NCBI RefSeq assembly: GCF_030409555.1
Contig: NZ_JAUFPU010000001.1
Location: 241,525 to 305,524 of the forward strand
DNA from: Chitinimonas viridis
GTDB taxonomy: Bacteria > Pseudomonadota > Gammaproteobacteria > Burkholderiales > Chitinimonadaceae
DNA: 64,000 nucleotides
Direction of reading: 5' to 3'
Part shown: in pieces, positions 9,934 to 18,883 of the stretch
Layout of the letters: every line of letters begins with the position of its first letter
How positions within the stretch are numbered: position 1 is the stretch's first letter
Translations under genes and position numbers: made by a program
The notes under the pieces: model-generated
What the model saw: the letters and a program-made list of their open reading frames with translations, nothing else
What the model was told of the DNA's origin: nothing
Database searches by the model: none

Positions 9934-10062
9934 TTGGTGAATAGGTATCGCCAGCAGTATGGTGAGAAACTCTTGGCGCGGTCAGTCAAGTGGAAGTCCG
10001 ATGAGTTCCACACCAGTCTGATAGGCCGCCGAGATTTTATTACCCCGCCCAAGACCGGCTAA
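9934..10062 (+). pseudogene. C-terminal remnant of an unidentified gene
   Basis: Forty-two codons are open from 9934 to a TAA at 10060-10062, encoding a basic, protein-like tail that includes RYRQQYGEKLLARSVKW and ends TPPKTG. An apparently related frame just upstream (YGNEWRRIKTDLMAW, about 9894-9938) is in another register, suggesting a frameshifted relic. The stop codon lies within the GGCTAAC that begins the palindromic repeat at 10057. Origin not recognised. Confidence 0.35.
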
Positions 10063-10171
10063 CAAAAACCAGCGTAGCGGTTCTGGCTAGGCAAGCGAGC
10101 GATTGTGCGCGTAGCACAAAGTACGTGGGTACAGCAGGCTCGCACAACAACGCCAGAAGGGTTTGTTAACC
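10057..10171 (+). repeat. Long imperfect palindrome, copy B (attC-like)
   Basis: Begins GGCTAACAAA and ends GGGTTTGTTAACC. The arms pair as GG(C/T)TAACAAA, TTCTGGC with GCCAGAA, and TTGTGCG with CGCACAA, with unpaired bases mostly on the left arm and a central unpaired region of about 30 bases. Total 115 bases. The shape, a stop codon inside the first arm, and a GTTRRRY-like end resemble integron attC sites, but the GTTAACC end deviates from the GTTRRRY core. Shared sequence with 8875-8951. It directly abuts the 3' end of the giant kinase gene. Confidence 0.55.
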
Positions 10172-10174
10172 GCT

Positions 10175-13100
10175 CTAAACCAGTGAAGACGGTGCCCCCT
10201 GCCATGCCAGTTGCGGGTAGCGTGGGGCCAGGATGGTGCTTTCGAACTGCTCGGCTGGCACAGGGCGGCTCAGGTAATAGCCCTGCATGTAGTCGCAGCC
10301 CAACTGCCCCAGAAAATCTCGCTGCTCCGGTGTCTCCACGCCCTCGGCCACCACTTGCAGGCGCAGGCTGTGGGCCAGGGCCACGATGCCGGTGACGATG
10401 GCGGCGGCGTCGGGGTCGGTGGTGACATCCTGAGTAAAGGAATAATCGACCTTGAGCGCATTGACCGGAAAACGCTTGAGGTAGCTGAGCGAGGAATAGC
10501 CGGTGCCGAAGTCGTCGATCGCCAGGTTCAGCCCCAGCGCCTTCAGCGCGTGCAGGCTGGATACAGCGTCGTGAGCCCGTTCCATCAGCACGCTCTCGGT
10601 GATCTCCAGCGTCAGGCAGTGTGGCGGCAGGCCGGTCTCGGTCAATATCCTGTCTACCAGTTCCACAAAGTTGGGTTGGGCCAGTTGCACACCAGAGAGG
10701 TTGACCGCCATCTGCAGACGCGGCACACCGGCTGCCAGCCAGCGCTGAGCCTGTATGCAGGCGGTGCGTAGCACCCACTCCCCTATGGGTACGATCAGAC
10801 CGGTTTCCTCGGCCAGCGGAATGAACTCGGCCGGCGAGATCATGCCCCGGTTGGGGTGGTTCCAGCGCAGCAGGGCTTCCATGCCAAACAGGTGGCCACT
10901 GATGGTCTCGACTTCGGGCTGGTAATGAACCAGCAGCTCCTCGCGCTCCAGCGCCCGGCGCAGGGCACTCTCCAGCCGGAGATGCTCGGACACCGAGGCA
11001 TCCATGCCGGCTTCGTAGAACTGGAATCCGCCATTGGCCCGCTTGGCCCGATACATGGCGGTATCGGCATGGCGCAACAGGGTACTGGCGTTGTTGCCAT
11101 CCACCGGAAACAAGGAGATGCCGATACTGGTGGAGATAAAGATATCGTGCCCTTCTATCTCAAAGGGGCTACCCAGGGCGCGTTCTATCTTCTGTGCGGC
11201 ATTGGCCGCTGCCGCTGGGTCCGGCAGCTCATCGAGCAACACGGTGAACTCGTCCCCCCCCAGCCGCGCCACGCTGTCGCTGCTGCGCACGCAATGGCGT
11301 ATGCGCTGCCCCACCAGCTTGAGCAGCCGGTCGCCTATCTCGTGGCCCAGGGTGTCGTTGACGAACTTGAAGCGGTCCAGATCCAGGAACAACAACGCCA
11401 GGGCATGGTCGGTGCGCTCTGCCCGCTCTATGGCCTGCTTAAGCTCCTCGGAGAACTGCGCCCGGTTGGGCAGGTCGGTCACGGTATCGTGATAGGCTAG
11501 GTGGCGCACATGGCGCGAGGTGCGCGTGGCATCCACCACTCGCCGCACGCGCTGCTGCACCACAGCCAGGTGGATGGGCTTGGTCAGGTAGTCGCTGGCG
11601 CCAACGGCAAAAGCCTGCTCTATCGACTGGTTGTCGTCCAGCGCGGTAATCATCAGCACCGGGATATCGCGGTACTCCGGCATTTCCTGCAGGCGGGCAC
11701 AGGCAGTGAAGCCGTCCATGCCGGGCATCAGGCCATCCATCAGTATCACATCAGGTGCGCACTGGCCCAGCAAGGCCAGCGCCTCGTTGCCATCGCCGGC
11801 CTCCACCACCTGGAAGCCGCCGCGCTCCAGCGCATGGCGCAAGGCCGAGCGGGTGCTGCGGTCGTCGTCCACCACCAGCACCAGGCCCGCATCGCCGGTA
11901 CTTTCCAGCAACGAGGCCTGCGCGCCTTTCAGCTCCTGCAGCAAGGCCTGCTTGGTCAGCGCATACTCGGCATGCAGGCGGCTGAGCAAGGATTCAGCGT
12001 TTTCGGTCTGCCCCACTTCGGCCAGCGCCTCGATCTCGCGTGCCAGGCTGGCGACGGCGCCAGCACCCAGGGTGCTGCTGGCGCCCTTGATGGCGTGCGC
12101 AGTCTGGCGCAGGCGTGCTGCATCCTGGGCGGTGGCAGACTGTGCCAGGGCCTCCAGGTAAACCGGCATATCCTCCAGGTAGGGTTCCACCGCCTGATTG
12201 ATACGCTCGCCCAGCGCCTCGCGCAGCTTGCCGAACGCCACGGCATCCAGCGGTTCGCGATTCTCGGCCGCCGCCGGCTCCGCTGGCACAGTGCCATCGT
12301 TGGGTACCACCACCGGCAGCTTGGCCCACTGGCCTATCATGCCCCCTACGGCTCCCAGGGTCAGCGGCTTGGGCAGATGGTCATCCATGCCCGCCGCCAG
12401 GCATTTTTCTATATCTCCGCGCTGGATATTGGCCGTCATGGCCACAATGGGCACGCGGCCGCCGCCTTCGGCCTCCATCGCCCGGATCGCCGCCGTCGCC
12501 TGGTAGCCATCCATATGCGGCATATTGCAATCCATCAATACCAGATCGTACCGTTGCCGCTTGAACGCCCGTAGGGCCTCGTGGCCATCGCCCACGATCT
12601 CGACCTGGCATCCCAGCATGGCCAGCATGCTTTCGGCGATAGCCTGGTTGGTACGATTATCCTCGGCCACCAGCACCCGGCAGCGCCCAGCCAGGCGAGG
12701 CGCTTCCACCACCAGTGGCAGTGCAGCCTGCTGATCCTGCTCGGCTATGCAGGCCAGCAGCTTTTCCATCCGCAGGGGCTTGCTCAACAGGGCATCCACG
12801 CCCTGCTGCGCCGCAGGGGCCACGCCCAGCCGATTCATGGCGATGATGTAGGTGTCGCGCAGTGCCTCGTCGGCGCGTATCTGCTGCGGCAGGTTGCCGC
12901 CCTCGGGGCTGGCGAAGTCGCTATCTAGTATCACTAAGCTGCATGCCGTGCCGGCTGCAGCCTGTGCCTTGAGCCAGTCCAGTGCCTCCGCGCTGCCTTG
13001 GGCCGCCGTACAGACAAAGCCCCAGTTAGCCAGCGACTGCTCCAGAAAATGCCGTACCGCCGCACTTTCTTCCACCAGCAGCACGCTACGCCCCTGCCAA

Positions 13101-14623
13101 CCCGGTTGGCGCTCCGGCACGCTGGGTATCTCGCTGGCGGCCTGCAGTGGCAGAGTGAACCAGAAACGGCTGCCCTTGCCGTCCACGCTTTCCACATTGA
13201 TCTCGCCGCCCATCAAGCCCACCAATTGGCGGCAGATGGACAAACCCAGGCCGGAGCCACCAAAGCGCCGGGTTGTCGAGGTATCACCCTGGGTAAATGA
13301 GTCGAAGATGCGTGACTGGGCCTGCTCGCTCATGCCTATGCCGGTGTCCACCACCTCAAAGCGCAAGGTGTCGGTATCGGCCAGCGCCACCCTCACTACC
13401 ACCTCACCGTGCTCGGTGAACTTGATGGCATTGCCGACCAGATTGGTCAGCACCTGGCGGATGCGTGTCGGGTCGCCCTTGACCTTGACGGGCACGTCCG
13501 GCGCTGCCAGGTAGGCCAGGTCCAGGCCCTTCTGATGGGCTTGCGGCGCTAACAGCTCGATCACATCCTCGCTCAAGCGGCGGGGGTTGTAGTCAGTCAA
13601 TTCCAGTTCCAGCTTGCCAGCTTCCAGCCGCGAGAAATCCAGGATGTTGTTGACCAGATCCAGCAGGTATTGCGAGGAATCCCAGGCCATCTGCACAAAC
13701 TGGCGCTGCTTGGCCGGCATGGGGGTAGAGATCAGAATATCCAGCGTGCCAATCACGCCATTGAGGGGAGTACGTATCTCGTGGCTGACGGTGGCAGCAA
13801 ACTCGGCCTTGAGCGTGGCAAAGCGCATTGCCTCGTCACGCGCCTCGCGCAGCTCCTGTTCGCGCGCCTCCAGCACGGCAATCATGCTGTTGAAGGCCTG
13901 GGCCATCTCGGCAATATCGTGGGGGCCTGCCAGATCGGCCCGCACCCCCGTCTGCCCCTGCTCAGCCTGTGCCATGCGCTGCGCCAGTTGCGCCAGCGGA
14001 CGGCTGAGCCTGCGGGTAAGCAGCCGTATCAGGAACAACAGCACGAAGGCCGCCAGAAAGCCGGTGGCGAAGTTGACCACGAAGACTTCAGTCACCATGC
14101 GCTTGAGTGTAGCCTTGCTCTGCACCACCCGCACATAGCCTATGCGTTCGCTCTTTTGCTCCTCCACCGCAAAGGGCGAGGCCTCGCCGCCTTCCTTGCC
14201 CATGACCGGCGCGATGAAACGCCAGGCTTCATCGGTCTCGCCCTCCAGCATGACCTGGCCGGCCTTGACAGCCATTTCATCAGCCAGTTGCACCACCCTG
14301 CCGTCCCTGTCCCTGGCCAGCAGTAGCCGGCCATTGGCATGGCGTATCTCCACCCGGCTGACGTCAGGAAAATCCAGCGCCACCTCAACTGCCGCATTGG
14401 CATTCTCGGCAGCGTCGTACAGCAGGGCCAGCTTGCTTTGGCGTGCCAGGCTCTCGGTCACCCCCTCGCCCTGGCCGCGAAGCAATTGCCGTATCTGGCT
14501 GCTGCCCTGCCAGGAGCTGGCCATGGACGACAGCAAGGCCAGGCACAGCACCCCAGCGGTCACCGAGATGCTGATCTGTTGCCGGAAATCGGCGTTATGC
14601 AGGAATTTGTCGACTAGCTTCAT
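10175..14623 (-). CDS. Giant hybrid sensor kinase with receivers, HPt, GGDEF and EAL domains
   Basis: About 1482 residues, starting at ATG 14623 (a TTG at 14632 is also open). Order: TM near 20-38, periplasmic sensor, TM near 180-200, HAMP, HisKA with SHEIRTPLNG, HATPase with GSGLGLSICRQL, receiver 1 (LVILDSD), receiver 2 (LVLMDCNMPHMDG), HPt (AHAIKGASSTLG), receiver 3 (VILMDGLMPGMDG), GGDEF (ARLGGDEFTVLL) and EAL (MEALLRW, DDFGTGYSSL). All phosphorelay residues and both the GGDEF and EAL signatures look intact, so it could make or break cyclic-di-GMP under a full BarA-like relay held in one chain. The upstream binding-protein gene ends at 14629, just before its start, which suggests that protein feeds the sensor. 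Confidence 0.92.
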   Translation of the reverse strand: MKLVDKFLHNADFRQQISISVTAGVLCLALLSSMASSWQGSSQIRQLLRGQGEGVTESLARQSKLALLYDAAENANAAVEVALDFPDVSRVEIRHANGRLLLARDRDGRVVQLADEMAVKAGQVMLEGETDEAWRFIAPVMGKEGGEASPFAVEEQKSERIGYVRVVQSKATLKRMVTEVFVVNFATGFLAAFVLLFLIRLLTRRLSRPLAQLAQRMAQAEQGQTGVRADLAGPHDIAEMAQAFNSMIAVLEAREQELREARDEAMRFATLKAEFAATVSHEIRTPLNGVIGTLDILISTPMPAKQRQFVQMAWDSSQYLLDLVNNILDFSRLEAGKLELELTDYNPRRLSEDVIELLAPQAHQKGLDLAYLAAPDVPVKVKGDPTRIRQVLTNLVGNAIKFTEHGEVVVRVALADTDTLRFEVVDTGIGMSEQAQSRIFDSFTQGDTSTTRRFGGSGLGLSICRQLVGLMGGEINVESVDGKGSRFWFTLPLQAASEIPSVPERQPGWQGRSVLLVEESAAVRHFLEQSLANWGFVCTAAQGSAEALDWLKAQAAAGTACSLVILDSDFASPEGGNLPQQIRADEALRDTYIIAMNRLGVAPAAQQGVDALLSKPLRMEKLLACIAEQDQQAALPLVVEAPRLAGRCRVLVAEDNRTNQAIAESMLAMLGCQVEIVGDGHEALRAFKRQRYDLVLMDCNMPHMDGYQATAAIRAMEAEGGGRVPIVAMTANIQRGDIEKCLAAGMDDHLPKPLTLGAVGGMIGQWAKLPVVVPNDGTVPAEPAAAENREPLDAVAFGKLREALGERINQAVEPYLEDMPVYLEALAQSATAQDAARLRQTAHAIKGASSTLGAGAVASLAREIEALAEVGQTENAESLLSRLHAEYALTKQALLQELKGAQASLLESTGDAGLVLVVDDDRSTRSALRHALERGGFQVVEAGDGNEALALLGQCAPDVILMDGLMPGMDGFTACARLQEMPEYRDIPVLMITALDDNQSIEQAFAVGASDYLTKPIHLAVVQQRVRRVVDATRTSRHVRHLAYHDTVTDLPNRAQFSEELKQAIERAERTDHALALLFLDLDRFKFVNDTLGHEIGDRLLKLVGQRIRHCVRSSDSVARLGGDEFTVLLDELPDPAAAANAAQKIERALGSPFEIEGHDIFISTSIGISLFPVDGNNASTLLRHADTAMYRAKRANGGFQFYEAGMDASVSEHLRLESALRRALEREELLVHYQPEVETISGHLFGMEALLRWNHPNRGMISPAEFIPLAEETGLIVPIGEWVLRTACIQAQRWLAAGVPRLQMAVNLSGVQLAQPNFVELVDRILTETGLPPHCLTLEITESVLMERAHDAVSSLHALKALGLNLAIDDFGTGYSSLSYLKRFPVNALKVDYSFTQDVTTDPDAAAIVTGIVALAHSLRLQVVAEGVETPEQRDFLGQLGCDYMQGYYLSRPVPAEQFESTILAPRYPQLAWQGAPSSLV

Positions 14624-14628
14624 TGCAA

Positions 14629-15804
14629 TCAAGGCTCAGGAAAAACCAGGTCGAAATTTTGCTGAGGCTTGTTGCCAAGATTCAGTCCCAGGTGGCTGGC
14701 GGTACGCAGATTGACCGCCACCAGTACGTCCTTCAGTGGTACCAAGCCGCTGGCGCCATCGGCATTGGCGAGCGCGACCTGTGCCAGGTTACGGCCCAGG
14801 CCCATATTGTCGGGGTACAAAGAGAACAGCACCCCCCGCTTGACGTGGCTCAGGCTGCTGGAGAACACCGCGATATTGCGGTTCCAGGCCTCTTGCAGCA
14901 CCAGCGGCAGCACAGCCGATTCCTCGACGGTGGTGCTGTCCTGCGGTAGCCATACCGTATCGTGGCGTGCATCACTGCTGCTGAAGATACTCTGGTAGTG
15001 CTGCATGGCCGTCTTGAGGTCGGTTGCCTCGCGCACCTGCAGCTCCAAGCCCTGTGCCTTGGCCGCCGTGCGGGCCAACTGCATCAGCCAGGCGTTCTGC
15101 CTGGGGTCGCACACTACATAGATGCGCCGCGCCTGTGGCACCAGCAGCTTGAGCCGGGCAAACATCAGTTCGGGGTCGGGCGCCAGGCTATGCACGGCCA
15201 CGCCACGGGCCTCGCTCTCGGGCACCGCCAGCACCCCGCCGGCGACAATGCTCAGATTGCTGCCCTCCAGGGCGTTGGCCGCCCGCAGGCCATTGCGGCC
15301 CAGGGCAATCACGGCCCGCACATTCTGGCGCTTGAGCTCGCCAGCCAGCTCCTGGGCATTCAGTTTATTGCCGACGGCATAGCTGGCTACCCGAACACGG
15401 GCCTTGTCCTCTATGCCCTCGATAATCTTGGTGAACACACTGCGATACGGTTCGCCGATATCAGGATACAGCACCGCAATCTGGCTGCCGCTCAGCGCAG
15501 CCAGCCGCATCAGGCTGCTTTGCTGCGGCCCGGCAGCCATGGCGACCAGCTCGGCTTTCTGGCCGTTGAAGGCGACGCGGAAGAGGGCGACGTCGGTGGG
15601 GACAGCCACCCCGTATGCCAGGAGCGCAGCATCGGGACGGTAAGTGAACAAGCCAGCAATATCCACCACCTGTGCAGCGAAAACAGGGGGGCTGAAGATC
15701 AACAGCACGCAAGCAACCAAGCCACGGCACGCTTGCGCGAAACCGCTGACAAGTAAGGACTGATTGCCTGTAAGGCTGCTCCTGAAAGCCGCTGCTATGA
15801 TCAT
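14629..15804 (-). CDS. Periplasmic substrate-binding-like protein (COG2984 type)
   Basis: The frame is open from 15879, but MIIAAAF at 15804 is the more likely start; no clear ribosome binding site settles it. A hydrophobic signal (LVACVLLIFSPPVFA) is followed by a type 1 periplasmic-binding fold: IAVLYPDIGEPYRSVF, VRAVIALGRNGLRAAN, ARRIYVVCDP and the C-terminal GLNLG segment typical of uncharacterised ABC-type binding proteins. There is no permease or ATPase partner. Its stop precedes the hybrid kinase start by a few bases, so it is likely a sensory ligand binder for that kinase. Length about 391 residues. Confidence 0.8.
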   Translation of the reverse strand: MIIAAAFRSSLTGNQSLLVSGFAQACRGLVACVLLIFSPPVFAAQVVDIAGLFTYRPDAALLAYGVAVPTDVALFRVAFNGQKAELVAMAAGPQQSSLMRLAALSGSQIAVLYPDIGEPYRSVFTKIIEGIEDKARVRVASYAVGNKLNAQELAGELKRQNVRAVIALGRNGLRAANALEGSNLSIVAGGVLAVPESEARGVAVHSLAPDPELMFARLKLLVPQARRIYVVCDPRQNAWLMQLARTAAKAQGLELQVREATDLKTAMQHYQSIFSSSDARHDTVWLPQDSTTVEESAVLPLVLQEAWNRNIAVFSSSLSHVKRGVLFSLYPDNMGLGRNLAQVALANADGASGLVPLKDVLVAVNLRTASHLGLNLGNKPQQNFDLVFPEP

Positions 15805-15906
15805 GGCCTGGGTTACGCCGCTACATTTGCGGCTTGTTGGTCTTGTTCTCAAGCAGACTATATGTCGAGTTGCCAGCAAACGAAACAGGCGTTTGCCCAG
15901 GCATCC

Positions 15907-18006
15907 TCACATGCGGTAGCTGGCTTGCAACATCCAGTTCCGCCCAGGTTGCGGTAAATCCTTGGCTATCAAGCCCGGCGAGACACTGGGCTCACGTATA
16001 TCGGCATCAAACAAGTTGCCGATAGCTAGCGTCAGATCCCACTTTCCCTTGCCTTGCTTGCTGGTAATTGCAACATCTACATTGGTGTAGTCTGCCACCG
16101 GTGTACGGGTATCACCTGCAACCCGCTTGCGTCCTGCAACACGGCTGATCTGGCTGCTCAGCAACCAACCATCATCAATACGCCACTCTGCGCTGCCATA
16201 GGCGAGGTGATGGGGAGCGTTGCCTGCGTCCTTGTTGGTCAATTTATCGATAGTGCGCTGACGTGCATAGTTAAACGCCAGTTTTAGATCACGCGCCACA
16301 TCCCATGCCGCCTCAAGCTCAAGGCCACGACCAGTCTGCTGACCGATGTTGTTGTAGGTAAGGCCAGTCCCTGCTACCGCATTGGGCGATGTCCTGATCA
16401 GGTCACGGGCATCATAGCGATAGGCGCTCAGGTTCAGATGGACATCCCGTCGTGGCTGCCAGGCCACGGCAGCCTCAGTTGTCCGCACCGTCTCAGGCTT
16501 TAGGTTGATATTGCCGCGTATGGTTGGATTGTTGGCACTGTAAAACTCTCCAAACGACGGCGCCCGGAAAGCCCGGCCATAGAGCAGCTTCGCAGTCAGG
16601 TTATATCGTGCGTCCCACACCAGTGCCAGACGCGGGTTGGTGGTTGAACCAAAATCGTTGTAGCGATCATGCCTAACCCCAGCCGTCAGTGCCCAATCCT
16701 TTGCCAGCGTCCATTCATCCTGTACGTACGCATAGTTCACGGTACGCTTTTGCGGCAGCAAATAAGGCGCGATATTGGTGTAGTCCTTCACAGGCCCTGC
16801 TGGAACCGGCAGGCCGCTGGCCGTAAACGTAAAGTTCTTCAACTCCCTTATACGGTAGAGATCGACACTGTCGTGGCCCATCCCAAACCGTAAAGCATGG
16901 CCCACCCAGCCGTTATAAGTAAGAAAGCCAGAAAAACGGATTTGCCGCTCCCAGAACTCCGGCGACCCGATCATCCCATCCGGAAACAGCCCCGATGGAA
17001 AACGCATACCTGCCGGATAGAGTATCAATGGCGATGGTATGGTCTGGCGATAGTAAAGGTAGCTGGCACTGAAACCCGCACCGGTATTGGGTAGCACCTG
17101 CGCATCCAGCCAGGATAAATCGGAATTCATGCGGCGGCTCTGCGTCTTGCCTGTGGGGTCCAATGCCGAGGTAATCCCGGCACCGGTCCCCACATCGTCA
17201 CGTAGCTTGTAGCCGCTACGCCAGCGCCATTTGCCGTAAGACAAATCAAGACTGGCATCCACTGCCTTGTAGTCCACATTGATCGTGCCTGGTGCCCGCG
17301 AAACCTTGGTGCCAAATGCCGCATCATTGCGCGTCTGTGCGTCGGAATCGATGACCTCCTTGCTGCCGTCGGTCTTGCCCGCATGCAGATAGGCGGCTAC
17401 CGATATAGGCCCGACCTGGCCGCCGTGAAGTACCCAGGCGTCCTGGCTGGAAAACGACCCGAGGCGCACGCCAACCTGGGTACCTTCGCTTTCTGCCGCT
17501 GTCTTGGTCACGATATTGATTACGCCGGAATAGGCATCAGCACCATAGAGTGCCGACCCCGGGCCACGTATGACCTCGATCCGCGCAATGTTCTCTATTG
17601 GCAACTTGCCCCAGATATTGCCCCGATTGCCGGTAAATAGAATGGTCATCGGTATCCCATTCTGCAGCATCAGTGTCTGTGGATTGAGCAGGCTGTTCAC
17701 CCCTCTGATCACGTAAAGAGGGCTATAGCTGTTGGCCGAGCGCGAAACGTGCAGGCCAGGTACTGCCTTGAGCACCGTGTCCAGATCGGTTGCACCCATC
17801 GCCTCGATGTCGGCGGCAGTAATGACCGACGCCACCGACGGTGCGCGACGCAAGCTCTGCTGGCTACCCGTGGCAATCGTGATCGTCGTCTGATCGCCAT
17901 ATGCCTGTGCCAGGTCCTCTTCAAGCACTGGTTCATCGGCTTGCGCCCATGTTGCCAGGCCAGCGAATAGCAAAGAGGTCACCAGGGTGGTGTGCTTGAT
18001 ATGCAT
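15907..18006 (-). CDS. TonB-dependent outer-membrane receptor
   Basis: A 699-residue protein with a signal peptide (LLFAGLATWAQA), plug domain (VASVITAADIEAMGA, LYVIRGVNS, IEVIRGPGSALYGADA, INIVTK) and a beta barrel with the conserved AFRAPSFGEFY motif near residue 480. It belongs to the FepA/CirA-like group that imports ferric siderophores or other scarce ligands using TonB energy. The barrel ends in YRM instead of the common terminal aromatic residue. A GGAG site precedes the ATG. It lies 73 bases downstream of the citrate-synthase-like genes in the same orientation, in an AT-rich gap containing AATATATATT, so it may have its own promoter or share theirs. Confidence 0.93.
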   Translation of the reverse strand: MHIKHTTLVTSLLFAGLATWAQADEPVLEEDLAQAYGDQTTITIATGSQQSLRRAPSVASVITAADIEAMGATDLDTVLKAVPGLHVSRSANSYSPLYVIRGVNSLLNPQTLMLQNGIPMTILFTGNRGNIWGKLPIENIARIEVIRGPGSALYGADAYSGVINIVTKTAAESEGTQVGVRLGSFSSQDAWVLHGGQVGPISVAAYLHAGKTDGSKEVIDSDAQTRNDAAFGTKVSRAPGTINVDYKAVDASLDLSYGKWRWRSGYKLRDDVGTGAGITSALDPTGKTQSRRMNSDLSWLDAQVLPNTGAGFSASYLYYRQTIPSPLILYPAGMRFPSGLFPDGMIGSPEFWERQIRFSGFLTYNGWVGHALRFGMGHDSVDLYRIRELKNFTFTASGLPVPAGPVKDYTNIAPYLLPQKRTVNYAYVQDEWTLAKDWALTAGVRHDRYNDFGSTTNPRLALVWDARYNLTAKLLYGRAFRAPSFGEFYSANNPTIRGNINLKPETVRTTEAAVAWQPRRDVHLNLSAYRYDARDLIRTSPNAVAGTGLTYNNIGQQTGRGLELEAAWDVARDLKLAFNYARQRTIDKLTNKDAGNAPHHLAYGSAEWRIDDGWLLSSQISRVAGRKRVAGDTRTPVADYTNVDVAITSKQGKGKWDLTLAIGNLFDADIREPSVSPGLIAKDLPQPGRNWMLQASYRM

Positions 18007-18079
18007 CGTATCGCTCCATCAGGGCCGCTGCGGTAGGGAGTCAACTGCGCTCTCCCTTTGAATATATATTGCTGGTTCG

Positions 18080-18883
18080 CTATTCAGCCACCCAGGTGCG
18101 CTTTTCGCGTCCTTCGTAGCAAATATCGTCACATTTGAGCGGCAGCAGTGTTCCTTCCACGGCTTCAGACGCCTCCACGTAGCATGGCACGATGCCAGCC
18201 ATAAAGACGGGCATACGCAGTACATGGTACTCAGGAACCGACAAACCCATATCCGCAGCAAAAGCAGCATGCAGGGCGGCGTAGTTCATCTTCAGCTGGG
18301 GCCGATAGGTCAACAATATGCGCTCTATCTCAAATGCGATCAGGATATGCCTGCCCTGATCCAGACCCAATTGCCTAGCCTTGGCCATCACCCAGGGAAT
18401 GCGTTCATCAGTTGAGTTGATAGGCCGCCCATAGCCATAGACCGTATGGTCACGTGCCTCGGCAAGCACACAGTCAGCCAAGGATGCACCAGCATCCACA
18501 GCCGCCAACATACGTTTGAAGAAAGCCATGGCCCATAAGCCCGGTTGTCCGCCATAAACCATGGCATCGGATACCGCCATGGCGGCCGTCATACCCAGCG
18601 AAACCGGGCTGCGTGCCGAAGCGGCCAGTGCCGCAACCCGGTTGTTCCAAAGCCGGGCATCCGGATAGCTGGTATTGACCCAGATCGCATGCAGCAAGCG
18701 TAGCTGTGCTGCACTCAGGCGCCTGCCTGTAATACCGTAGTGGTACAGGTCGAGGTAATCCAGATCGCCCAGCTCCGCATGCAGATCCTGCCCGCGGAAT
18801 ACAGCCCTCGTGCCGGGAAAGGCCGCACCCACGCGCGTACGCAACCGGCCATGCGCCTCTGCTAGCAAGCGGTATCCACTCAT
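18080..18883 (-). CDS. Citrate-synthase-fold protein (citryl-CoA lyase-like), subunit 2
   Basis: A 267-residue protein with the length of small citryl-CoA lyases. The conserved citrate-synthase landmarks are recognisable but altered: the HGGA-type block reads MVYGGQPG (Tyr110 in place of His) and the GFGH-x-V-DPR block reads GYGRPINSTDER (Arg153 in place of His). The C-terminal segment (LKMNYAALHAAFAADMGLS, then YEGREKRTW) keeps the family shape. Its ATG overlaps the stop of the upstream paralogue by ATGA. It may form a hetero-oligomer with that paralogue. Citrate synthase activity itself is doubtful because of the replaced His residues. Family assignment is from motif reading only. Confidence 0.68.
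   Translation of the reverse strand: MSGYRLLAEAHGRLRTRVGAAFPGTRAVFRGQDLHAELGDLDYLDLYHYGITGRRLSAAQLRLLHAIWVNTSYPDARLWNNRVAALAASARSPVSLGMTAAMAVSDAMVYGGQPGLWAMAFFKRMLAAVDAGASLADCVLAEARDHTVYGYGRPINSTDERIPWVMAKARQLGLDQGRHILIAFEIERILLTYRPQLKMNYAALHAAFAADMGLSVPEYHVLRMPVFMAGIVPCYVEASEAVEGTLLPLKCDDICYEGREKRTWVAE

Noticed and set aside
11501..12574. Long plus-strand frame opposite the giant kinase
   Set aside because: Antisense shadow of the kinase coding sequence in GC-rich DNA; no family pattern or ribosome binding site.
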